A DNA stretch of 8,683 bases from Candidatus Poribacteria bacterium (GCA_003645735.1 QNBQ01000045.1:1-8683), one strand, 5' to 3'; positions 1 through 6,752 are shown, counted from the first letter of the stretch. Notes: generated from the sequence alone by a model not told the origin. Translations and numbers: made by a program.

Positions 1-957
1 TAAATGCTCTTCACGCGATTTACTCCCAGCGAGAATTATCAGTCCGATCATAACCCATGCGATCTTCCTCAGCCTTTTGACTATTCCCATCGAAAGCCCC
101 ACTGTGGGGTCGAGCCCCATCGCTTTGAAAATATACGCCTGTCCCCCCTCCGATGCCCCGAGGCCGGAGGGAAGAAAGGCGAAAAGCGTGACGATCAGCA
201 CCGTAAGGGAGGCTATGAGCCAGGCGGAGGTAAAGCCGACGTTGATGTCCCAAAACCTCAATATGATCCACGTCTCCAGGATCCCCCCTATCATCCTCGC
301 GGATAAATGCATGATCAAAGCCAGGAGGAACCTGCTCTTATAATCCCGGTAAAATGAGGAGAGATACTCGTCGAAGGCAAGGGTCTTCACATCTCTCCTG
401 ACCAGCTTAACCTTTCTGAGCGCCCTCATCACCGATGAGCCGGGGGCGTGGAGCTGGGCGAATATCAGGAAGAGCATGAAAATCGCCCCGGTAACCGTTA
501 TTGTCAGTATGGCCACCTTAAGCCTCAACGGGAGGACGAGATACCTGAACCCCAGGGCCACGCCGCTCATGGCGAAGAGGATCCCGGCGAGGCTGGAGAT
601 CGTCCTGTCTATCACCACCGATGCCATTCCGCGGCTGAAAGGGAGCTCATCCCTTATCAGGGCCGCCTTTAACGGCTCCCCGCCGAGGCTCATAAGCGGT
701 ATCGTGGCGTTGATCGCCTCCCCCGCAAGCCAAGCTTTAAACAGCTTGAGGAACTTTACCCTGCGCTCAGCTCCGATGACCGTTAACCATGCCCCTGTGT
801 TAAGCGATTCATATGAAAGGCATAACACGAGGATCGGCACGAACTTCCATTTGAGCGATTTTAAATTCATCCAGATCGGGTGAAGGCCGAATTTGAATAT
901 GAAAAGGGCGAGCACAAGCGCGCCGAGAGCTGGGCTTACCGGTCTGAGCCATTTCAT
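1..957 (-). CDS. Flippase-like / LPG-synthase transmembrane-domain protein (3' end cut off by the window)
   Basis: Reading the minus strand from the ATG at 957-955 gives 319 codons without a stop up to the window edge, so the C-terminus is missing. The product is an integral membrane protein: hydrophobic segments lie at about residues 8-24, 38-56, 112-136, 148-168, 208-235, 242-264 and 298-312. Between them are the hallmarks of the flippase-like/LPG-synthase N-terminal membrane family (UPF0104, PF03706): GGEPLKAALIRDE at 92-104, a following VIDRT, and FLPSGLGASEGG at 261-272. Family members move or modify lipids (aminoacylated phospholipids, hopanoid or glycolipid precursors); which lipid cannot be told here. 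The start codon overlaps the UbiB stop codon (TGATG, one shared base), so translation is probably coupled; an AGGTGG-like site precedes it. I infer it is the lipid-moving partner of the upstream lipid genes. Family assignment is firm, substrate unknown. Confidence 0.88.
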   Translation of the reverse strand, partial: MKWLRPVSPALGALVLALFIFKFGLHPIWMNLKSLKWKFVPILVLCLSYESLNTGAWLTVIGAERRVKFLKLFKAWLAGEAINATIPLMSLGGEPLKAALIRDELPFSRGMASVVIDRTISSLAGILFAMSGVALGFRYLVLPLRLKVAILTITVTGAIFMLFLIFAQLHAPGSSVMRALRKVKLVRRDVKTLAFDEYLSSFYRDYKSRFLLALIMHLSARMIGGILETWIILRFWDINVGFTSAWLIASLTVLIVTLFAFLPSGLGASEGGQAYIFKAMGLDPTVGLSMGIVKRLRKIAWVMIGLIILAGSKSREEHL

Positions 958-2585
958 CACAGACCACCTGATCTGATGATCGTTATCAATAGCCAAAGCC
1001 CCAGGATGGACGAGATGGCCAATCCGATCCCACCCAGGGTTGACGCCCCTCCACTGGAGTGCATGACGATAGCCGAGGCGACAACCAGGGCGGCGGTTAT
1101 GAGGCCGAACGTGAGCCGGTTGACGGATCTGTTGAGCTCCGTTAAGAAGATGTTCAGCCGCTCCCACTCCACCGTTATCCTCAAGTTGCCCTTTTTGAGC
1201 CTGGCAGATATCACCCTCGCATCGATCGGGAGCGATCTGACCAGGTCGAGGGAATCCCGGGCGAGTTCCATCGCCTCTTTGGCAAGCCGGGACGGGCTCA
1301 GCTTACGGGCGGTCATCCTGAGAACATAGGGTTTGGCGAGGGCGAACATATCGAACTGGGGGTCAAGCAGCCTGCCCACACCTTCCATCGTCACCAGCGC
1401 CCTGAGCATCAGCGTGTAGCTTGACGGCACCTTCACCCTGTGTGATCGGACGATCCACATCAACTCGTCCATGATAGCCCTCATGTCGAGCTGATAAAGC
1501 GGGCGTTTGTAGTATCTATCCAGAAAATCGGAGATATCCCTCTCCAGCTCGTCGGTGTCCCGCGTCTCCTCCAGCATTCCGAGCTGATAGAGCGTTCTGA
1601 CTATCAATCCGGCGTCCTTATACACCATCCCCGTTAGCAGCCGACCCAGCGACTCCATCTCCTTGGAGGTTAATCTGCCCACCATGCCGAAATCCACCGG
1701 GACGATGACGTTACCCTTGATCACAAATATGTTGCCGGGATGGGGGTCGGCGTGGAAGAAGCCATGTTCGAAGATCTCCTTCAGGACGGCTTTGGCGCCG
1801 TTTAGGGCCACGGTTCTCCTGTCCAGCCCCAGCGACTCGAATCTCTCCACATCTGAGATCTTGATCCCGTCCACGAACTCCATCGTCAGAACCCTCCTTG
1901 TGGTCAGCTCCCAGTATACCTTAGGAACGTAGACGGTGGGGTCGTTCTGGAAGTTCCGGGCGAACCGGAGCATGTTGTTCGCCTCTCTGGTGAAATCCAG
2001 CTCTCGATAGATGCTCTTGGCGAACTCGTTCACGATCCCAACGGGATCGAAGGGCGCTTCGTCGCCGAGCCGTCTCTTCACTATCCCGGCTATCTGGAGG
2101 AGGATATCTATGTCCGTCTCGATCACCCTTCTGATGCCGGGGCGCTGGACTTTAACCGCCACAGGTTCACCGTTAATCTCGGCCTTATGAACTTGGGCGA
2201 GCGAGGCGGCGGCTATGGGGAGAGGGTCGAAGCGGGAGAACTTGGACTCCAGGGGAGCTTTGAGCTCCTCCTCCAGCACCCCTTTGATCTCCTCGAAATC
2301 GCACGGCGGAACCTCGTCTTGGAGCTTTTTGAACTCCTCGGCGAATTCAGGGGTGATCAGGTCGGGGCGCATGCTGAGCATCTGGCCGAGTTTTATGAAG
2401 GTCGGTCCCAGCTCTTGAAGCGCCAGCCTCGCCCGCTCAGCCCTCCCGAGATCCTTTATCCCCTTAGGGGCCCTCCACCTCCGTTTGACGGAGCTTATGA
2501 GATCGTCGAACCCGTATTTGGCCAGAACCTTCAGTATCTGCCGATACCGCCCTATGTCCCTGTATACCTTACTGAACCCCTTCAC
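957..2585 (-). CDS. ubiB: UbiB/ABC1/ADCK-family atypical protein kinase-like protein
   Basis: This is a UbiB/COQ8-type (ABC1) protein, a kinase-fold family that supports isoprenoid quinone and other lipid metabolism at membranes, probably as an ATPase rather than a classical protein kinase. Numbered from the far ATG at 2624 (555 residues), it shows the KxGQ motif at 78-81 (KLGQ), the alanine-rich AAAS loop at 138-141, the ATP lysine K158 in AVKVQ, the catalytic-loop HADPHPGN at 291-298, and DFG at 311-313. Two C-terminal hydrophobic helices at about 503-521 and 531-550 would anchor it in the membrane, as is usual. Start: I prefer the GTG at 2585 (542 residues; about KGFSKVYRDIGRYRQIL, which matches the family's normal N-terminus and follows a GAGAGG site) over ATG 2624 or ATG 2612, which have no ribosome site and overlap a small gene deeply. 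Function in quinone or other lipid handling is family knowledge; the substrate here is unknown. The symbol is a family label. Confidence 0.93.
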   Translation of the reverse strand: MKGFSKVYRDIGRYRQILKVLAKYGFDDLISSVKRRWRAPKGIKDLGRAERARLALQELGPTFIKLGQMLSMRPDLITPEFAEEFKKLQDEVPPCDFEEIKGVLEEELKAPLESKFSRFDPLPIAAASLAQVHKAEINGEPVAVKVQRPGIRRVIETDIDILLQIAGIVKRRLGDEAPFDPVGIVNEFAKSIYRELDFTREANNMLRFARNFQNDPTVYVPKVYWELTTRRVLTMEFVDGIKISDVERFESLGLDRRTVALNGAKAVLKEIFEHGFFHADPHPGNIFVIKGNVIVPVDFGMVGRLTSKEMESLGRLLTGMVYKDAGLIVRTLYQLGMLEETRDTDELERDISDFLDRYYKRPLYQLDMRAIMDELMWIVRSHRVKVPSSYTLMLRALVTMEGVGRLLDPQFDMFALAKPYVLRMTARKLSPSRLAKEAMELARDSLDLVRSLPIDARVISARLKKGNLRITVEWERLNIFLTELNRSVNRLTFGLITAALVVASAIVMHSSGGASTLGGIGLAISSILGLWLLITIIRSGGL

Positions 2586-2736
2586 CCTTCCTCTCTTCTC
2601 CAAGCGCGGCATCGATCGCCGCATTCACGGCGGATTTAACCGCCAGGAGCACCTCTCGCCTGGCGTTTTCCAGATGTCGGGCCGCCTCCGAGGATTTGAC
2701 CTCCTTAATCAAGCTTAAGAGCCGGCGGATAACCAT
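2569..2736 (-). CDS. Small helical protein (55 aa) between the SPASM radical SAM gene and UbiB
   Basis: The ATG at 2736-2734 sits 7 bases after a near-perfect AAGGAGGTG (2752-2744) and opens a 55-residue frame ending in TAA at 2571-2569. Its first 22 bases overlap the end of the SPASM radical SAM gene in another frame, and its end overlaps the beginning of UbiB. The product starts MVIRRLLSLIKEVKSSEAAR and continues with alternating acidic/basic residues and an alanine-rich stretch (SAVNAAIDAALGEE), so it looks like one or two amphipathic helices with a basic, hydrophobic N-terminus that could lie on a membrane. No cysteine, signal peptide or known domain is visible. Without it there would be about 90-130 unused bases in an otherwise gapless operon. 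I do not recognise the family. It could be a UbiB accessory peptide or a peptide that couples translation into UbiB; both are guesses. Confidence 0.72.
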   Translation of the reverse strand: MVIRRLLSLIKEVKSSEAARHLENARREVLLAVKSAVNAAIDAALGEERKGEGVQ

Positions 2737-4163
2737 TCCCTTTCACCTCCTTCGCCGATTTGGATTTTATCGACCGCCTCGCCTATGATCTCATTCCAAG
2801 CCTCCCTGTTGTTTATACATCCCGGATCGGGAGCGGTAGGGTCGCCGAAATAGGCGTATGCCCTGGCTCGGCATCCACCGCATATATCCCTGAACTCGCA
2901 CACCTTACAGTGTCCCTTCAGGTTCTCCCTGTCCCTCAGTATCTTGAAAACATCGGCCTCCTCCCATATCTCCTTCAGACTCCGCTCCCTCAGATCTCCC
3001 ACCACCAGATCCTCCATGAAAACACACGGGGTCACTTTCCCGTCGGGCTGAACGCAGCAGTATGCCCTCCCGGCCCCGCATCCTCCCAGGTATTCGGCCA
3101 CGTGTTTGGCCGATCTGCTCCTCGTCTTCATCGTATAGTGCATGACGACGGGGATATCGGGCGATGTATAGCAGACCCTGGCGAGCTGAGGCGCCGTGGC
3201 GCATACCGCTATCCTCTTCTCGTTTATATAACCGTAGATCTTCCTCAGCATCTCCTCCCTCTCCTGAGGAGAGAGGTCTATCGAAGCGGACTCCCTTCCC
3301 TTGCCCGTCGGGACGAAGTTGAAGGCGAAGAATTTTTTGACGCCCAGGGAGAGGGCCAGATGATATAGATCGTCGAGCTCATCCAGGTTCAGCTTGGTTA
3401 TCGTGGATGCTATCCCCACATCCATCCCGGCTTTCACAGCCCTCTTGATCCCGTCAACTGTCTTCCGCCAGCTCCCCTCCACGCCTCTGAAGGCGTCGTG
3501 TTTGCGGGGATCGGCGCTGTCCAGGGAGACCTCCAGGTAATCCACCCCCGCCTCTTTCAACTTCCCAACCATCTCCTCGCTCAGGAGGGTTCCGTTTGTG
3601 GCTACGGTGACCCACAACCCCCTCTCCTTGGCGTGCCGGATGATGGGGATGAGGTGCGGGCTCACCAGCGGCTCCCCTCCCGATATCCCAAGTATCGCTA
3701 CCCCCATATCGGCCACCTGATCGACGACGTTCAGCTTCTCGTCGAGAGAGAGCTCGTTCGGATATAACGACCTCCCCCTCCACTGGTAGCAATGTCTGCA
3801 CCTCAGGTTACAGGCGTTCGTGAAGTTCCAGACGATCATGATCGGCGCCGCAAGCGTCTGGGGGCGGTTGAGGCCGTAAGACCCGAGGGTCTTAACCCCC
3901 AAAAACAGCATCCTCCTATACAGCTGGGAGCTCAACACGGAGCTGACGAATCGATCGGTGTGGAGCTCCCTCTGGAAGAGGTGGAGGGTGAGGAGGAGCA
4001 GCCGGAGCTCTGCCCTCTCCTTGAGGCTGAACTTCCCGTCACCCCTCTCAGGGAAAAGCATCCTCGCAAGAGGGGGGTTCTCGCCCTCTGTGAGGCTTCT
4101 GAGAAGCGACCTCACAGGGGAAGAAGAGGCGAGCTTCTCAAACATCTTCAATTTCAGATTCAT
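2715..4163 (-). CDS. Radical SAM enzyme with C-terminal SPASM domain
   Basis: The 482-residue product has the radical SAM cluster motif C118-x3-C122-x2-C125 (ACNLRCRHC) followed by SGGEP at 161-165 for SAM binding and an ATNGTLL strand near 188-194. The C-terminal third is a SPASM-type region binding extra iron-sulfur clusters: cysteines at about 321, 331, 362, 369, 370, 380, 419, 422, 428, 431 and 449, including CGAGRAYCCVQPDGKVTPC and CKVCEFRDICGGC. About 105 residues before the radical SAM core are helical and rich in Leu/Arg, an extension I cannot assign. SPASM enzymes modify peptides, sugars, tetrapyrroles or lipids, so family alone does not give the substrate. The start ATG has GGAGGAG six bases upstream, and only 12 bases separate it from the stop of the kinase-like gene. 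In this lipid context a small-molecule or lipid substrate is more likely than a peptide, as no obvious precursor peptide gene is present. Confidence 0.92.
   Translation of the reverse strand: MNLKLKMFEKLASSSPVRSLLRSLTEGENPPLARMLFPERGDGKFSLKERAELRLLLLTLHLFQRELHTDRFVSSVLSSQLYRRMLFLGVKTLGSYGLNRPQTLAAPIMIVWNFTNACNLRCRHCYQWRGRSLYPNELSLDEKLNVVDQVADMGVAILGISGGEPLVSPHLIPIIRHAKERGLWVTVATNGTLLSEEMVGKLKEAGVDYLEVSLDSADPRKHDAFRGVEGSWRKTVDGIKRAVKAGMDVGIASTITKLNLDELDDLYHLALSLGVKKFFAFNFVPTGKGRESASIDLSPQEREEMLRKIYGYINEKRIAVCATAPQLARVCYTSPDIPVVMHYTMKTRSRSAKHVAEYLGGCGAGRAYCCVQPDGKVTPCVFMEDLVVGDLRERSLKEIWEEADVFKILRDRENLKGHCKVCEFRDICGGCRARAYAYFGDPTAPDPGCINNREAWNEIIGEAVDKIQIGEGGEREWLSAGS
2744..2752 (-). promoter_or_regulatory. 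Strong ribosome binding site inside the end of the radical SAM gene
   Basis: AAGGAGGTG on the minus strand, 7 bases before ATG 2736. It lies within codons for Gly-Glu-Gly-Gly-Glu of the preceding enzyme. There is no other reason for a nine-base anti-16S match here, and it is the main evidence that the 55-residue gene is translated. Confidence 0.75.
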
Positions 4164-4175
4164 CGCTCTCCTCCT

Positions 4176-4811
4176 TCAAATCAGTGTCATCGCCGCCCCG
4201 GATAGGAGCGGGATGGTGAGGTTGTCGTCCGGGGGTATAGGGGCCAGCTCGGCAAGCGCGGCAACCGCTGCTCCGATGACAACCCTTTTAAAATCCACGC
4301 CCCAAAAGGAGGTCGGAACGAGCCCGATTATCAGACAGGAGACGAAGCAGGCGATTACCCCTTCAACCGTCTTCCCCCTCCACAGTCTGAGCTCGCCCAA
4401 TATGGACCCCGCCGCAACCCCTGCCACATCCCCGACGGCGAGGAAGAGGATCGCTGTGGCAGCTATCTCCCTCCTGAAGATAATCGCCGTCGCCAGCGCG
4501 CCGATGAGGAAATAGACGTGTCCAGCAACCTTCCCCTCCTCCTCTTCTCTGACCAGCATGCGAAACCGGAGCGTGAACCATCTGTTTGCTCTCTCATTCC
4601 TCAGACGAATCGCCTCGAACAAAAGCGCCAGGCTCAACGCCGATCCCAGGGCGGCTATTACCCCGTTTTTTGAGATGAGAAGGATCAGAACCGAGGCCAC
4701 ACCCGCTGTCAGATGGAGCAAGCTTCTCCACGGCTTAAATCTCTCACCGACCGTTAAGAGCCGCTCTCCCTCGCTTTTTATCTGCCGTAGATGGAGGAGC
4801 AGCTTTTCCAT
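4176..4811 (-). CDS. CTP-dependent polyprenol/phytol/diacylglycerol-kinase-like membrane protein (SEC59/DGK1/VTE5 family)
   Basis: A 211-residue polytopic membrane protein with hydrophobic segments at about 33-47, 51-66, 97-112, 115-137, 151-165 and 176-190. It carries the family's ordered motifs: KPWRSLLHLTAG at 26-37 (the RK..H..G block), GDVAGVAAGSILG at 127-139 (the D-P/V-A-S-x-x-G block), GKTVEG at 146-151, and near the end AELAPIPPDDNLTIPL at 187-202, the E...DDNLTiP signature typical of VTE5 phytol kinase and DGK1. Family members phosphorylate membrane lipid alcohols (dolichol, phytol, diacylglycerol) using CTP. I infer it makes or recycles an isoprenoid or lipid phosphate for the pathway encoded around it. 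The start ATG at 4811 lies within the last 34 bases of the upstream B12-radical SAM gene with only a weak AAGGCGG site, so it may depend on translational coupling. A CDP-diglyceride synthase (CdsA) fold is a weaker alternative. Confidence 0.85.
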   Translation of the reverse strand: MEKLLLHLRQIKSEGERLLTVGERFKPWRSLLHLTAGVASVLILLISKNGVIAALGSALSLALLFEAIRLRNERANRWFTLRFRMLVREEEEGKVAGHVYFLIGALATAIIFRREIAATAILFLAVGDVAGVAAGSILGELRLWRGKTVEGVIACFVSCLIIGLVPTSFWGVDFKRVVIGAAVAALAELAPIPPDDNLTIPLLSGAAMTLI

Positions 4812-6187
4812 AACGATTTTCCGCCTTTACGGAGCTGGGAGAAGAAATACCTGAGGATCAACCAGACGGTCTTCGCGCTCGGCCCGATCTTGGAAAAGTT
4901 AAAAATTCTTCGGGGCCTCAAATAGAACCTCCTGTAGGCCTTTCTGAGCAGCTTCTCCTTTTGCCTAGCGGTGAGCCGATCCGAATCGAAGACCGCATGA
5001 ACGCAGTCATATTTCGTCCAATCCCTCACCTTTATCCTGTCCTTGACCATATCGAAGATCTCCGTTCCGGGGTATGGGGTAAGGATCGAGAACTGACATT
5101 GCTCAGGATCGAGCCTTAACGCGTATTCGATCGTCCTCTCACATTCCTCCTTCCCCTCGTTTAGGGCGCCGAGTATGAATGAGCCGAGGGTTTGAATGCC
5201 GTGTTTTCTAAGCAGCTCGATCGCCCTTTCGTTCACGTCGGGTGAGGTCTTCTTGTGGTAAAACTTGAGCGTTTCGGGGTTCGGGCTTTCAAAGCCGATG
5301 AAGATCGTGCAGCAGCCCGCCTCAGCCATCCTCTCGACCATATCCTCGTTCTTGAGGATGGTGTCGGCCCTGGACATACACCACCAGGCTATATCGATTT
5401 TCCTCTCGATGATCAGATCGCATATCCGTTTGACCCTCTCCGGCCTGACGGTGAAGTTGTCGTCCGTGAAGATTATCCCCTCAAACCCGTATTCCTCCAC
5501 GACGTGTTCTATCTCGTCCACCACCGCCTCGGGCGACCTGGGTCTCCAGATCCTCCCGTTCATCCTGGGCACCACGCAGAAGGAGCATCTGAAAGGGCAG
5601 CCTCTGCTCGTTATGATGGGAGTTGAAAGTTTCGTCCTCTTGAGGTAGGTGTTGTAGTTCTCCCTGATCCCAACGAGATCCCTTGCTGGATAGGGGAGGG
5701 AGTCGAGATCCATCACGGGAGGTCTGTCGGGGTTATGGACGACACGCCCTGTCTCCCTATCAAGCCATGAGATGCCGGGGATCTTTGACGGATCGAACCT
5801 CCCTCCCTGGAGGGCGTCCACAAGCTCCAGCATCGTCATCTCGCCCTCGCCCCTCACCACGAAGTCCACCAGTCCGGTCTTAAGCGTCTCCTCAGCGGTG
5901 AAGGTGACGTGTGGTCCCCCCATGACGACGACCTTCCCCTCTTCCTTCGCCCTCCTGGCCAGCTCCAGCCCGAATGGATATTGAGGGGTGCAGCCTGATA
6001 TGCCGATGATATCCGGCTCCGATAGGTCGACCTTCTGACCTTTAACCGTGAGGTCCACGAGCTTGACGTCGTGGCCTCCCTCCCTGAGAACCGAGGCGAC
6101 ATACATGAGCCCCATCGGGGGCAGTGACATGTTCAAGGCGTTATAAACCCCGCTCGGAAAAGGCGGATTCACCAGAAGAACCTTCAT
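4778..6187 (-). CDS. B12-binding-domain radical SAM enzyme
   Basis: The product is 469 residues from the ATG at 6187, chosen because AAGGAGGT (6202-6195) lies seven bases upstream and the protein then begins with the classic MKVLLVNPPFPSG; the longer open frame up to 6265 adds 26 residues without support. Residues 1-130 form a cobalamin-binding-type Rossmann domain (LLVNPP, PPMGLMYVASVL, DIIGISG, VVVMGGPHVTFTAEE, DFVVRGEGE), without a DxHxxG motif, as in many BchE-like proteins. The radical SAM core has C197-x3-C201-x2-C204 (SRGCPFRCSFC) and FTDDNF and GFESPN strands further on; PYPGT near 371-375 and the arginine-rich tail fit the family. Relatives carry out methylation, cyclisation, oxidation or C-C bond formation on tetrapyrroles, hopanoids and other lipids. 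It is the first gene of the operon behind the promoter near 6476-6504. The exact reaction is not deducible. Confidence 0.93.
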   Translation of the reverse strand: MKVLLVNPPFPSGVYNALNMSLPPMGLMYVASVLREGGHDVKLVDLTVKGQKVDLSEPDIIGISGCTPQYPFGLELARRAKEEGKVVVMGGPHVTFTAEETLKTGLVDFVVRGEGEMTMLELVDALQGGRFDPSKIPGISWLDRETGRVVHNPDRPPVMDLDSLPYPARDLVGIRENYNTYLKRTKLSTPIITSRGCPFRCSFCVVPRMNGRIWRPRSPEAVVDEIEHVVEEYGFEGIIFTDDNFTVRPERVKRICDLIIERKIDIAWWCMSRADTILKNEDMVERMAEAGCCTIFIGFESPNPETLKFYHKKTSPDVNERAIELLRKHGIQTLGSFILGALNEGKEECERTIEYALRLDPEQCQFSILTPYPGTEIFDMVKDRIKVRDWTKYDCVHAVFDSDRLTARQKEKLLRKAYRRFYLRPRRIFNFSKIGPSAKTVWLILRYFFSQLRKGGKSLWKSCSSIYGR

Positions 6188-6294
6188 CTCCCGAACCTCC
6201 TTCCCAGGGGGGATCTCTTCAGCTGGGGCCTCCTTAGACGGACATATTTCGGCTCGACATCGCACTCCATGTTTGGAAGGAACCTAACCTTCAT
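6184..6294 (-). CDS. Possible small basic protein at the head of the operon (36 aa, doubtful)
   Basis: From ATG 6294 a frame runs 36 codons (starts MKVRFLPNMECDVEPKYVRL, then very basic: RRPQLKRS, GRRFGR) and ends in a TGA that overlaps the ATG of the B12-radical SAM gene (ATGA), the pattern of coupled genes. Against it: no good ribosome site precedes the ATG, the frame stays open upstream to a GTG at 6390 without clear coding character, and no family is recognisable. It could equally be chance in a long leader, or a leader peptide. Confidence 0.22.
   Translation of the reverse strand: MKVRFLPNMECDVEPKYVRLRRPQLKRSPLGRRFGR
6195..6202 (-). promoter_or_regulatory. Ribosome binding site fixing the start of the B12-radical SAM gene
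   Basis: AAGGAGGT on the minus strand, seven bases before ATG 6187. It decides for the 469-residue form over the longer open frame. Confidence 0.8.
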
Positions 6295-6443
6295 GCTTCG
6301 AAGAGCCGTCTTGCGCCTTCGGGCAGGGCACCGAATATGATGTGAGCCTGAAGTATCCAGCAGCTCAAGCATGGACGCGGTCGCGATCACATCGCCTATG
6401 CCGGATGACCTTCACGGAAATGCCCCCATCCCCTTGTCAAACA

Positions 6444-6470
6444 TTCGACTAAAAAGTTCTTTTGGTCGAA
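6444..6470. repeat. Inverted repeat at the predicted operon transcription start
   Basis: Arms TTCGACTAAAA (6444-6454) and TTTTGGTCGAA (6460-6470) around a 5-base centre; ten of eleven positions pair, and the eleventh is a T/G pair that could wobble in RNA transcribed from the plus strand. It begins within a few bases of the predicted start and occupies the first ~25 transcribed bases, the position of a repressor operator. A 5' stabilising hairpin in the mRNA is the alternative. Confidence 0.5.
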
Positions 6471-6475
6471 AATAA

Positions 6476-6504
6476 ATCATACCAAATTCCAAACAGATAT
6501 GCAA
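6476..6504 (-). promoter_or_regulatory. Sigma-70-type promoter with extended -10 driving the minus-strand operon
   Basis: On the minus strand TTGCAT (6504-6499), a 17-base spacer, then TATGAT (6481-6476), five of six bases matching TATAAT and preceded by TGG, the extended -10 element. The -35 matches only three of six bases, which the extended -10 can offset. The surrounding 60 bases are conspicuously AT-rich in a GC-rich window. Transcription would start near 6469, leaving a leader of about 280 bases before the B12-radical SAM gene. Confidence 0.6.
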
Positions 6505-6602
6505 GAAGGACTGTTGAAGGGCGGTCTCAACAAGTTGGGCAGCCGCCGATCTTCCAGGGGACCTGTTAACCTGCGAAGTTTGGCTACGGTGGAAAAGGGG
6601 TG

Positions 6603-6709
6603 GGCGGGGAGGAGGTCTACCTCCGCCGGCGATAAAAGGATCTTCCCTCCTCAGCGGAGGTGAGGGGCTGAGCCCCCATCTCTCCCCCGAGCCTCGGGTC
6701 TTGAACCCG
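6603..6709 (+). promoter_or_regulatory. Cluster of competing hairpins in the probable leader of the GH123-like gene
   Basis: Inverted repeats seen directly: GGAGGT/ACCTCC (6611-6616 with 6619-6624), ACCTCCGC/GCGGAGGT (6619-6626 with 6654-6661), CCTCC/GGAGG (6646-6650 with 6656-6660), GGGGC/GCCCC (6664-6668 with 6672-6676), CCCGAG/CTCGGG (6686-6691 with 6693-6698) and CGGGT/ACCCG (6695-6699 with 6705-6709). Several share segments and so exclude each other, as in attenuators. Whether the RNA is made and regulates anything is unproven; it may simply be GC-rich intergenic DNA. Confidence 0.35.
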
Positions 6710-6746
6710 AACCTTGATCCTTGGTAGACTCTGGGAAAAACGTCGG

Positions 6747-6752
6747 GGAGGT
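6747..6752 (+). promoter_or_regulatory. Ribosome binding site fixing the start of the GH123-like gene
   Basis: GGAGGT, six bases before ATG 6759, inside the purine-rich GGGGAGGTGAAGGGATG. It supports ATG 6759 over ATG 6714, which has no such site. Confidence 0.8.

Noticed and set aside
2187..2639. Plus-strand open frame of 150 codons opposite UbiB
   Set aside because: Antisense shadow of the conserved KxGQ and AAAS region of UbiB; no ribosome site and no recognisable product.
2760..3368. Plus-strand open frame of 202 codons
   Set aside because: It lies wholly inside the SPASM radical SAM gene, whose motifs are intact on the minus strand; no ribosome site or recognisable domain. Shadow frame.
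6187..6469. Cobalamin riboswitch before the B12-binding radical SAM gene
   Set aside because: I looked for the conserved B12-box and core sequences in the leader and did not find them. Besides, such enzymes are not usually controlled by that riboswitch.
6690..6712. tRNA T-arm look-alike on the minus strand (TCGGG-TTCAAGA-CCCGA)
   Set aside because: The following seven bases (GGCTCGG) find no acceptor partner upstream at the right distance, and no D-arm or anticodon arm is visible. It is one of the local GC hairpins.
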